Below, one piece after another: positions 38,002 through 46,018 of a stretch of 64,000 bases of DNA. The notes beneath the pieces were generated by a model. It saw nothing but the letters and a program-made list of their open reading frames with translations. It was not told the origin of the DNA and searched no databases. A program made the translations under genes and the position numbers. Within the stretch, counting starts at the first letter, position 1. The number at the start of each line of letters is the position of its first letter. This DNA is from JBJXHC01 sp046160825 (GTDB taxonomy: Bacteria > Bacteroidota > Ignavibacteria > UBA10030 > UBA6906), in contig JBJXHC010000092.1 of assembly GCA_046160825.1 (NCBI GenBank), positions 16,023 to 80,022 on the forward strand, written 5' to 3'.

Positions 38002-39045
38002 CTACATTGATGCGGTTTCGCTCACGCGCCATCGCAGGGACTCATCAATCAATTGCTTGCCGAGAAGCATCTTGATGTGGTCGATCCGTTTGTACCGCGG
38101 ACCTTCGAAATCGTCAAGCGTCAGTCCGACTTTGCGATACGCATCAAGCAGTTCCTGTGCGCCTTTTCGTGCATTCCATTGTGGCTTGAACTCCGGCAAC
38201 GTGCGTGCGATCTTGCCCGCGTCAACCCGGTAACAGCGCTTGTCAGGGCCGGCATCCTTTGCATATTCAATGCGGCAACCCGGCACTGTTTCCTTCACAA
38301 TGTCTGCCAGTTCGTGGATGCGGTAGTTGTCTTCGTTGCGCGCAACATTGAATGCTTCGTTATGGACGAGGTCGAGTGGAGCATGAAGAACCGCGACAAA
38401 TGCCCGCGAGATGTCTTCAATGTGAACGATCGGGCGCCATGGGGTGCCATCGCTCTTGATATACACCTGGCCGGTAGTGTAAGCCCAAGCAACGAGATTA
38501 TTGAGCACAAGGTCGAATCGGAGCCGCGGAGAAACACCGAACGCAGTTGCGTTGCGCAAGAATGTCGGACTGAACTTTGAGTCCGCCAACTTCGCGACGT
38601 CCTGCTCCACACGGACTTTTGATATACCGTATGGCGTGACAGGATTGAACGGTGAGTGTTCGTTCAGAAGATCCTCGCCGCCTGCACCGTAGTTGCTGCA
38701 CGATGAAGAAAAGATGAATCTCTGTGTCCCGACCATCTTACAAAGCTTGGCAAGTCGTACTGATGCAAGGTGATTGATGTCGAAAGTGAGATTCGGATTC
38801 AGGTCACCAAGTGGATCATTCGAGAGTCCTGCGAGATGCAGCACGGCATCGAATCCATCGATATCCGAGGCCTCCACATCACGGACGTCCTTGCGGATCT
38901 CCGGTATGTCGATGATGCCTTCGCCAAACGACGAACGTTCATACAAATCACTATCAAGTCCGACCACATCGTGGCCATGTGCGACAAGCATCGGGGCGAG
39001 TATGGTTCCAATATATCCTTTATGTCCGGTCAAAAGAACGCGCAT
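38002..39045 (-). CDS. NAD-dependent epimerase/dehydratase of the extended SDR family
   Basis: 347 aa from the ATG at 39045, which follows GGAGG with good spacing; a longer upstream reading has no such support. The N-terminal nucleotide-binding loop is GHKGYIG (residues 7-13). The catalytic residues are visible as SSSCSNYG (about 113-120) and Y139-x-x-x-K143 in PYGISK. The family acts on nucleotide-sugars as 4-epimerases, 4,6-dehydratases or 4-reductases. The start is one base past the rfbF stop, so translation is probably coupled. With the cytidylyltransferase before it and a C-methyltransferase after it, a CDP-deoxyhexose substrate is likely. No separate CDP-glucose 4,6-dehydratase (rfbG) is in the window, so this gene may do that step or act later; sequence alone does not decide. 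Confidence 0.85.
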   Translation of the reverse strand: MRVLLTGHKGYIGTILAPMLVAHGHDVVGLDSDLYERSSFGEGIIDIPEIRKDVRDVEASDIDGFDAVLHLAGLSNDPLGDLNPNLTFDINHLASVRLAKLCKMVGTQRFIFSSSCSNYGAGGEDLLNEHSPFNPVTPYGISKVRVEQDVAKLADSKFSPTFLRNATAFGVSPRLRFDLVLNNLVAWAYTTGQVYIKSDGTPWRPIVHIEDISRAFVAVLHAPLDLVHNEAFNVARNEDNYRIHELADIVKETVPGCRIEYAKDAGPDKRCYRVDAGKIARTLPEFKPQWNARKGAQELLDAYRKVGLTLDDFEGPRYKRIDHIKMLLGKQLIDESLRWRVSETASM

Positions 39046-39046
39046 G

Positions 39047-39820
39047 TTATTCCTCCCAAATTTTCCATGGTGCACCGCCGTGCTGCCACAGGTCTTCTAA
39101 TAGTTTTTTATCTCTCAAAGTATCCATACACTGCCAGAATGAAGTATGCCGGTACGCCATCAGTTGTCCGTCGGCAGCAAGGCGTTCGAGCGGTTCCTTC
39201 TCCCACTGAGTGTCGTCGCCCTCGATGTAGTCGAAGACTTTCGGCTCGACAACAAAGAACGCCCCATTGATCCAACCCTCACCGATCTGTGGTTTCTCTG
39301 AGAACTGCGATATCTTGTCCCCATTGAATACGAGGTGACCGAATCGCGCAGGTGGCCGCACAGCAGTCATCGTTACGAGTTTGCCATGGGAGCGATGAAA
39401 GGCGAGCAACTTGTTCAAGTCGACATCCGAGACGCCGTCACCCCAGGTAAGCATGAATGTTTCATTGCCAATGTACGGAGCGAGACGCTTGATGCGTCCT
39501 CCGGTCAATGTCGAGATTCCCGTATCCACCAGTTGCACGGTCCAGTCTGGTCGTGATCCCCCTTGGGCATCGACTTTCCCTGACTTCAAATCGACTTTCA
39601 GGTTGCCCGTAAGTGAGGAGTAGTCGACCATGTACTTCTTTATATACTCTCCCTTGTAGCCGAGAGCAATCACAAATTCCCTGTGACCATAATGTGCGTA
39701 ATGCTTCATAATGTGCCAAAGAATCGGTTTGCCGCCGATTTCGACCATAGGCTTCGGCTTGACTTCGGTCTCTTCGGAGAGACGGCTGCCAACTCCGCCG
39801 GCGAGTATTGCAACTTTCAT
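39047..39820 (-). CDS. rfbF: Glucose-1-phosphate cytidylyltransferase
   Basis: 257 aa, the normal length for RfbF. It makes CDP-glucose from CTP and glucose-1-phosphate, the entry point to CDP-linked 3,6-dideoxy and branched sugars of O-antigens. The N-terminus MKVAILAGGVGSRLSEET with KPKPM a few residues on is the nucleotidyltransferase signature. LTWGDGVSDVD (about 124-134) is the metal-binding region and NGAFFVVEP the sugar-binding region, both typical of RfbF rather than RmlA. An AGAGGT ribosome-binding site precedes the ATG. It is the first gene of the operon with the epimerase and MTase 2. Confidence 0.93.
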   Translation of the reverse strand: MKVAILAGGVGSRLSEETEVKPKPMVEIGGKPILWHIMKHYAHYGHREFVIALGYKGEYIKKYMVDYSSLTGNLKVDLKSGKVDAQGGSRPDWTVQLVDTGISTLTGGRIKRLAPYIGNETFMLTWGDGVSDVDLNKLLAFHRSHGKLVTMTAVRPPARFGHLVFNGDKISQFSEKPQIGEGWINGAFFVVEPKVFDYIEGDDTQWEKEPLERLAADGQLMAYRHTSFWQCMDTLRDKKLLEDLWQHGGAPWKIWEE

Positions 39821-40182
39821 TCTTTACCTCTTGGAATTCACGCTTTGCTTTGGATTAATGTTGGGTAGGATCTGATTGGTGTGAAGAGAGAGGCGTACAT
39901 ATGGATCCCCAGCGCACCGGAAACAATCCCAACAGGCCGTAAAATACCACAATTCAGAATTAAATGCTCGATTTTCATGGCTGTTCTCTTTTAAGACACT
40001 CTTCCAGCCATGCTCAGCTGTCAACTCCAATGCCAAACCCTCTCTGATTGCCCCTTTCGACGCGATATCAGGTAACGAGCAACAATTTGCGTGGTTTGGC
40101 TCAATCGGAAATAGTAAACCTGTATGTCCAGTGGCCTCGATCTGTGTAATTAGTACCGGATGGAAGTAATTCTATCCTGCTC
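39821..40182. other. Intergenic region between the protease gene and rfbF
   Basis: This 362-base gap contains no credible gene. It holds one perfect 8-bp inverted repeat, CATGGCTG at 39976-39983 and CAGCCATG at 40005-40012, with a 21-base loop and no T-run. The rfbF promoter should lie here, but I could not identify it with confidence. Confidence 0.45.
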
Positions 40183-42813
40183 CTATTTCATCAGGAGCAT
40201 CTTTTTTGTTTCCGTGAAGACCCGTCCGCCGTTCTCATCGACGGCCTCAATCTGATATAAATACACTCCTGAGCTGACGCTCTCTCCGAGGTTGGTACGA
40301 CCATTCCATGAAATGCTATGCGAACCCCCGGTCAAGTCACCATCCAGCAGAGTTGTGATCTCCTCTCCAGCTATGGTGAACACCTTCAGCGTTACCGAGG
40401 ATGTCGCGGGAATCCTGAAGCTGATCATTGTAGAGGGATTGAATGGGTTGGGATAATTCTGGTTCAAAGCGAATTCACGGGGCGTAGCCTCGATTTCATC
40501 TGCCGAAGATGTTGATTGGATACGAATGACATGGAAACCTTCCGAAGGATTGACAGCCAAATTCCCCGTTGCACTATAGTCTGTTGCAAGAATTCTATAA
40601 CGAACTGAATCTCCGGGGTTCAATTCGGAAGGAGAGAGTGTGAATACTCCGACGAAGAGGTTTTCCACCAACGAGAGCCTGAACTTCCTGCTTGTCACAC
40701 TCTCGTTCACAAAATATTCCACCCAGACCGAATCAAGTGCGAGATCATCGGTGACTTCGGCGGTAATGCATAATGGCCACATATTGAGTACACAGATTTC
40801 AACCGGTACATGAATGATCTCCGGTGCGACGGCATCCGTTCCAGCTTGAAACTGATGGAATCCCACGGGTGCATTGATTGGGGACGTTACGCTCCCACCT
40901 ATGCTATCGACAACGGTGATGTAATATTGGTAGCGGGCCGGAATGCCAATTCCGGGAATATTGGCGACGAACGGTTGTGTACCGACCCTGTTCATGTTCG
41001 CTGTTTCAGTAAAATTGCCGTTCACGCCCCAGTGCAGTCGCACGCCATTGTTCCCGATGCCGTGCTGCGAACTTACTGCGACCTGTACCGAAAATGGTCC
41101 GAACAAATTTGCTGAATTACCGAGTGGTGAGTGAACAATCTGCGGGACGTAAGCATCGGGATTGATGAATCGTTTGACAGTTCCAAGCCAGTACAAGAGA
41201 GTGGGAAGGTGCGCGCCGTTGTACAAGTCTCTGTCTGCCTGGATCAACGCATGGGCATTGTCCGCAGCAGTTGCCCCTGAACCAAGATACATAATGCTCT
41301 TCAGAACAAGCTTGTCTGTTACTTCGCGGCCGAGTTCCCCCCATATTCCCATCAATGCAGCCGACCAGATTTGTCCTGCGCTATGAATCGGAAGACTGGC
41401 GAACGGATACGTACGTGCGTCGTTAAGAATTCTGCCCGCCCAGAAGGGATTATGTCCGTCCCAATTGAACACCCAGTTGTAATGATAATCGCTCGCGCTC
41501 CACTGATTGGCGCTACGTGAATACGAGGCCGCCCAATAGTCTCCAAAACCCTCGCCGAGTGCGCCACTTTCGCCGCCACCCCATGCGGGCACGAGATTGA
41601 ATTGAATCGCGTGTCCGTATTCATGCCAGATCACATCGGCGTCTTCCGCATCATCCACACCACCCTCGCCCCATGAAATCCAGTTACCGGAGGGACTGAA
41701 GTGTGAATTATCCTGACCGTAATAGCCGTGCGGGTCAAGACGGACCTGCCGCAGCGATGGAATTGAGAATCCCAACTGCTCAATGTGTCGGTACGCCGTG
41801 CTTGCATGATAGTACACGTTGACTGCTTCGAATGCTTGTTGACTGCGTGTATAGAGGAATCCATCCGGTGTGGGTGAACTGTAAACGGGATCAGCCGGTG
41901 ATTCGATGTCCGTAACAGTACAGTACGGCCCTTTCAGTTTGTACACGCCATTCTCAAATGTTATCGAGTCAAGAGCGACAAGTGTACGGTATACGTTCAG
42001 AGAATCCGTGTCTGCATCGTTTCCATCAACAAGCCCTGAAGTATTATACATCTTCCGCGCCGAACTGAGTGGATCCGGTTGGTAGACATATCCACTTCCC
42101 TGTACATGCTCACCGTCCGTATGGTTGACAAATCGATCTTCCGTGGAAAGTACTTCACCGGATATTGCATCCACCAGTATTTCCCAATCACCGTATGGTT
42201 CTTCGTTCGTCATTTCAACGCGATACGCAAGATGCGATACACCGTTGTCATTCTTGAATATCATCAACTCAGCCGCCTCATCCTTGCCGATGGTTGCACC
42301 CGTTATTCTCAAGTCCTCGCGCGCCTTTATGATAGCGGCTTCCGGTGTCAATGCAGGTTGAGTCGATTCGAGACGGATATCGTTGTGGGAATTGTTGATC
42401 ACCATGCCCACTTGATTCATGGAATTCAGACTCACCACCACGTCGCCACGGAATACAGGAATTCCCTCAAACATCTGGGAAAATCTCACGTGTGATCCAC
42501 CTGGTGTATTCTGGATATTTTCCGTCCTCAGTTCTGAACCCGAGGCATTCATTCGCAACATGTCTGCATGTTCACCAAGGAATGTACGTGCAGCCTGTTC
42601 CGATGTGCCGGGAAATGATTGAGAGGCGACGTTGTACATTGCGCGCGGCGTTCCCTGGTCGTCGAAGCGGGCAGAGTTTGTGTAGCGCGCTCTGACGGGC
42701 GTGTTCAGTTTTATGTCTCTGGCGGGCTTCGAATCCGCAAAGCCATACTGAACGATTCCAACAAGCAGAATCGCAATCAACATATAAGAAAATTTTGCAG
42801 CCAGCCGTAGCAT
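40183..42813 (-). CDS. Secreted M36 (fungalysin)-like metalloprotease with FTP propeptide and T9SS-type tail
   Basis: 876 aa from the ATG at 42813 (preceded by an in-frame TTG). The signal segment ends near GIVQYGFADSK. An FTP/PepSY-type inhibitory propeptide spans about 70-230 (SQMFEGIPVFRGDVVVSLN). The zinc site HEYGH at 397-401 and the third ligand in GEGFGDYW (E421) identify a gluzincin of the fungalysin type. A beta-rich region follows and the C-terminus is QNYPNPFNPSTMISFRIP plus a FlgD-like domain ending in K-K-M-L-L-M-K, the type IX secretion tail. It would be secreted as a zymogen and activated outside the cell. It stands alone between the rfbF operon and the ethylmalonyl-CoA operon. 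It could process neighbouring giant surface proteins, but this is only suggested by position. M4 family membership is the alternative. Confidence 0.88.
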   Translation of the reverse strand: MLRLAAKFSYMLIAILLVGIVQYGFADSKPARDIKLNTPVRARYTNSARFDDQGTPRAMYNVASQSFPGTSEQAARTFLGEHADMLRMNASGSELRTENIQNTPGGSHVRFSQMFEGIPVFRGDVVVSLNSMNQVGMVINNSHNDIRLESTQPALTPEAAIIKAREDLRITGATIGKDEAAELMIFKNDNGVSHLAYRVEMTNEEPYGDWEILVDAISGEVLSTEDRFVNHTDGEHVQGSGYVYQPDPLSSARKMYNTSGLVDGNDADTDSLNVYRTLVALDSITFENGVYKLKGPYCTVTDIESPADPVYSSPTPDGFLYTRSQQAFEAVNVYYHASTAYRHIEQLGFSIPSLRQVRLDPHGYYGQDNSHFSPSGNWISWGEGGVDDAEDADVIWHEYGHAIQFNLVPAWGGGESGALGEGFGDYWAASYSRSANQWSASDYHYNWVFNWDGHNPFWAGRILNDARTYPFASLPIHSAGQIWSAALMGIWGELGREVTDKLVLKSIMYLGSGATAADNAHALIQADRDLYNGAHLPTLLYWLGTVKRFINPDAYVPQIVHSPLGNSANLFGPFSVQVAVSSQHGIGNNGVRLHWGVNGNFTETANMNRVGTQPFVANIPGIGIPARYQYYITVVDSIGGSVTSPINAPVGFHQFQAGTDAVAPEIIHVPVEICVLNMWPLCITAEVTDDLALDSVWVEYFVNESVTSRKFRLSLVENLFVGVFTLSPSELNPGDSVRYRILATDYSATGNLAVNPSEGFHVIRIQSTSSADEIEATPREFALNQNYPNPFNPSTMISFRIPATSSVTLKVFTIAGEEITTLLDGDLTGGSHSISWNGRTNLGESVSSGVYLYQIEAVDENGGRVFTETKKMLLMK

Positions 42814-43051
42814 CAATTACTCATCTTTGAATTTGGTTGTCGGTTCGAAAGTGCAGCGTTGCGCCGCATTGAGAAAACTTGAACTGGTAGGATGTTGTCA
42901 CCGATGATCAGAGAAAGGGTGTATTGACACGACCCAATGTTCCTTCATCGTGCATCAATATACACAGGGTAGAGTGTTCGAGGCGGTGCCCAGAGTCACA
43001 AGCAGCAGGAAGGAGGGAGTGCCGGAGGATGTGTCTACATCATCAAACAGG

Positions 43052-44977
43052 TCACTGATGGCGATTATAGGATGTCGCCGACGGTGATGTGATGAGCTTC
43101 ACGATTTCACTCATTGAAGCCGCCGTGTCTGAAACGACAATATCGATTCCAAGCGTGTAGAGAGTACTGATGTCCCGTTCAGGAATAGTGCCCCCGAGAA
43201 CCAGCCTGACGGATTCAAGTCCCATTGCTGAGCGCAGTCGCACGAGATCCGCCGCGATTGTGAGATGCGCGCCAGAAGAGCAACTGACCCCAAGAATGCT
43301 CGCGTCTTCTTCAAGTGCGACTTTCATGAGTGCTTCCGCGGAAAGCTTGATGCCTGCAAAGATCACCTCGTGGCCGGCATTGCGGCACGCGAGTGCAAGA
43401 ATCTTTATTGCATTATTGTGTCCGTCCAGTCCTGCCTTGCCGAGCACGATCCTGAGTTTTTCTCCAGTTGGCTCTTGAGCGCTCAAAGACGAGACCTTGG
43501 CGGGATCAAAAGCACCGCTGTAACGACCTTGAGTAGCATGTTCGATCACGGATGTCCACTCTCCAACGGTTCCACCTGCTTTGACAAATCCGATTGTTGG
43601 AGGCATGATGTTCTCTCCGTTCGTGACGGCTGCACGGAGCAAATCCTTTGCTCGCTCGAATGCAACATGATCCCTCTTCTCGCGCCACTGTCCGATTTCC
43701 TGATGCCGCCGGTTGCCAAAGTCATCTCCCTGTGCAGTAGACGGGGCTGGCGTGAGTTGTTCTGCAAGTCCGACAGGTTCAGTGTATTTATTTACGCCGA
43801 CCACGATATCGTCACCTGATTCGATTCGCCGCTGTCTCTCCATAAATGCTTTGGTGAGTTCGAGATTGAGAAGTTGAATGGATTCGGTGTACCCGATTGA
43901 ACGCATACTCTGCGCGATTGTGCGGGCGTCGTTCATATATTGTGCAGTGAGACTCTCGATGACAGGATTGCCTTCGAAAATATCGGGATAGGCATCGATC
44001 TTTGTTTCATGCATGAGGATTTGTTGAGTCCGCAGGCTCAGGGTTTGTTCCATCTCGTCCGGAAGAGAAAGAGCCTCGCGGAAGCCGGGGAGTTGGAGTG
44101 CGTTGACACGTGCATTGGCCGAGAGAATCACCGGCAGAGCTTCGAGGGCGATGCGGATGATATTGTTCTCAGGTTGAGCAGCCGTCAGTGACAAAGAGCG
44201 AACCTGGCAACCGGCACGGAACTTCACGTCATCAATGCCATACTCTTCACGGCATATATTTGCCCAGAGCTGAGAGTATGCGCGCATCTTGCAAATCTCC
44301 GGAACTAACTCGATACCGCTATTGATAAAAAATGAGATGCGGCGGACCACCTTCTCGAATGATTCGTGCGAGAGTTGGGGCCTGATACGATCCAGCACAA
44401 GCAGCGCATTGCCGAATGCGTAGCCGATCTCCTCCTGGGGACGGGCACCACTCTCCATGTAGTGATACCCGCACATGTTGATGGGATTCCAGTTCGGCAC
44501 GTGTTCAGAAGAAAACGTAATAAGGTCGCAACTCAGGCGAAGTGATGTTTCAGGTGAGAAAATACTCGTCCCGCGCGCCACGAATTCCTTCATCAGATCA
44601 TTCTGGACTGTACCGCGAAGCTCTGTCCATGCAACCTGTTGACGTTCGGCAAGTACGAGGTATAAAGCAAGCAGGAATGGAGCGGGAGCATTGATGGTCA
44701 TTGACGTATTCACCATGCCGACCGCGATACCGCGAAACAGGTTCTCCATGTCGCCGATGTGGGCGATACTTACGCCGCACCCGCCGACTTCTCCTCGCGC
44801 CATTGGTGCATCAGGGTCGTACCCATTCTGGGTTGGTAGATCAAAAGCGACGGAGAGTCCGGTTTGCCCCTTCTTCAGGTTTTCATGGAACCGGCGGTTC
44901 GAATCATCAGCGTTGCCAAAGCCGGCGTACGTGCGGATAATCCAGGGATCGCGCTGATGCTTTTCGGGCGAACTCAT
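43052..44977 (-). CDS. ecm: Ethylmalonyl-CoA mutase (B12-dependent)
   Basis: 641 aa. The ATG overlaps the hydratase stop as ATGA, which settles the start. The enzyme converts ethylmalonyl-CoA to methylsuccinyl-CoA. The N-terminal TIM-barrel carries RTYAGFGNA, GLSVAFDLPTQNGYDPD and NTSMTINAPAPFLLALY; in my recollection of the families the DLPTQ and NTSMTIN forms match ethylmalonyl-CoA mutase better than methylmalonyl-CoA mutase (DLPTH, SVSMTMN). The C-terminal B12 domain has D518-G-H520-N-N-A523, then GVSCSSGAH and LGGTIPERD. The canonical B12 motif is D-x-H-x-x-G, so the last glycine is alanine here; the lower axial His is kept. It is the last gene of the five-gene pathway operon. A methylmalonyl- or other acyl-CoA mutase is the alternative, made less likely by the neighbours. 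Confidence 0.85.
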   Translation of the reverse strand: MSSPEKHQRDPWIIRTYAGFGNADDSNRRFHENLKKGQTGLSVAFDLPTQNGYDPDAPMARGEVGGCGVSIAHIGDMENLFRGIAVGMVNTSMTINAPAPFLLALYLVLAERQQVAWTELRGTVQNDLMKEFVARGTSIFSPETSLRLSCDLITFSSEHVPNWNPINMCGYHYMESGARPQEEIGYAFGNALLVLDRIRPQLSHESFEKVVRRISFFINSGIELVPEICKMRAYSQLWANICREEYGIDDVKFRAGCQVRSLSLTAAQPENNIIRIALEALPVILSANARVNALQLPGFREALSLPDEMEQTLSLRTQQILMHETKIDAYPDIFEGNPVIESLTAQYMNDARTIAQSMRSIGYTESIQLLNLELTKAFMERQRRIESGDDIVVGVNKYTEPVGLAEQLTPAPSTAQGDDFGNRRHQEIGQWREKRDHVAFERAKDLLRAAVTNGENIMPPTIGFVKAGGTVGEWTSVIEHATQGRYSGAFDPAKVSSLSAQEPTGEKLRIVLGKAGLDGHNNAIKILALACRNAGHEVIFAGIKLSAEALMKVALEEDASILGVSCSSGAHLTIAADLVRLRSAMGLESVRLVLGGTIPERDISTLYTLGIDIVVSDTAASMSEIVKLITSPSATSYNRHQ

Positions 44978-46011
44978 GCGCGTGCAGCCTTTGCGAAAAG
45001 TTCCCAATAGTCAAGATCGAGGACGACATTTGGACGGTAGGCTTCCTTACCGGACTGCTGATCGAGTGTTTTGATGGAGAAGGATTCGACCGTTTCGGGG
45101 CGTTCGTTCTTCACCACAACGAGACGCAGACGCAAAGCGCCGTGAGTGCCTGAAAGCTCGGCACGTTCGAGCACTTGCGTGAATGAATACAAAGTGTCGC
45201 CGGCATGGACAGGATTGGCGTGCGCACCTGAATTCACGGCAGCAATCCCCATACGATTTTCCAGGCCGTTGAATGCCTGAGCATAACCGATGGAAATCGG
45301 CACGCCCCCATACACCAAGGGCTTTCCATTGGTGAGCAGTGTATCGAAATGAACCCTGGCGGAATTTTGATAAAGGCGTGTGAAGGACATGTGGTCGGAG
45401 GAATTAATCGTCATTCCGTCAATATGGAATATTCGCTCACCCACGGTGTAGTCGTTAAAATAGAACCTGCCGCCGGTGGCGGCAGGGTTCCATTGGTCGA
45501 GAGAGTGCATCGGAAGCTTATCAGCCGCCACCGACGATTCCAGGATGGGGGTCGTCGGCGTGTGCAGAGAAGGCGTTGCACTCTCCCTATTCTTTTTCAC
45601 CATCACCCAGCGAACGTACTCAAGAACCATCTCGTCGCGCTGGTTTACACCGATGGTCTTCACATACACAATTCCGGTTTTTTGATTGCTGTTTTCTTTC
45701 AGTCCTATGACACGAGCTGTTGTGCGGATTTCATCACCAACGCAAACAGGTTTGCCCCAGAGCATCTCAGCGTAACCGAGATTCGCCTGGGCGTTCAAGG
45801 AAATTTGTCTCACCGTTTGCCCAAGTACCGTGTGCAACACAATCAACGGATGGACAAGCCCTTGTGAATCGCAGAACCTCGGAGTCCGGTCTCCAGTCAA
45901 CGCGATGTACGCCACGCGGTCGGCATGTGTGAGTATGCGTGGAGTGGGGCAGCGAAACTCCTGCCCGACCGAGAAATCCTCAAAGAAATTTGTTACCGAG
46001 CCTTTGTTCAT
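44974..46011 (-). CDS. mch: Mesaconyl-CoA hydratase (double-MaoC)
   Basis: 345 aa, the usual length of bacterial mesaconyl-CoA (beta-methylmalyl-CoA) hydratase. It hydrates mesaconyl-CoA to beta-methylmalyl-CoA. Two hot-dog (MaoC-like) halves are visible: N-terminal NFFEDFSVGQEF to YVRWVMVKK (about 8-138) and C-terminal FNDYTVGERIFHIDGMTI to the end. Diagnostic stretches shared with characterised Mch, as I recall them, include LNAQANLGYAEM, GLKENSNQKTG, RLYQNSARVHF and VVLDLDYWELF. It starts 7 bases after the dehydrogenase stop and overlaps the mutase start by four bases, so the three genes are translationally coupled. Confidence 0.9.
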   Translation of the reverse strand: MNKGSVTNFFEDFSVGQEFRCPTPRILTHADRVAYIALTGDRTPRFCDSQGLVHPLIVLHTVLGQTVRQISLNAQANLGYAEMLWGKPVCVGDEIRTTARVIGLKENSNQKTGIVYVKTIGVNQRDEMVLEYVRWVMVKKNRESATPSLHTPTTPILESSVAADKLPMHSLDQWNPAATGGRFYFNDYTVGERIFHIDGMTINSSDHMSFTRLYQNSARVHFDTLLTNGKPLVYGGVPISIGYAQAFNGLENRMGIAAVNSGAHANPVHAGDTLYSFTQVLERAELSGTHGALRLRLVVVKNERPETVESFSIKTLDQQSGKEAYRPNVVLDLDYWELFAKAARA

Positions 46012-46018
46012 CGCTCCA

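Noticed and set aside
40175..40195. A CTCCT...AGGAG hairpin overlapping the protease stop codon
   Set aside because: It is short, lies within the coding end and lacks a following T-run; probably chance.
43052..44977. Assignment of the mutase as ordinary methylmalonyl-CoA mutase
   Set aside because: The N-S-T-type and DLPTQ motifs, the single-chain length and the neighbouring pathway genes fit ethylmalonyl-CoA mutase better. It remains the fallback if a tree disagrees.
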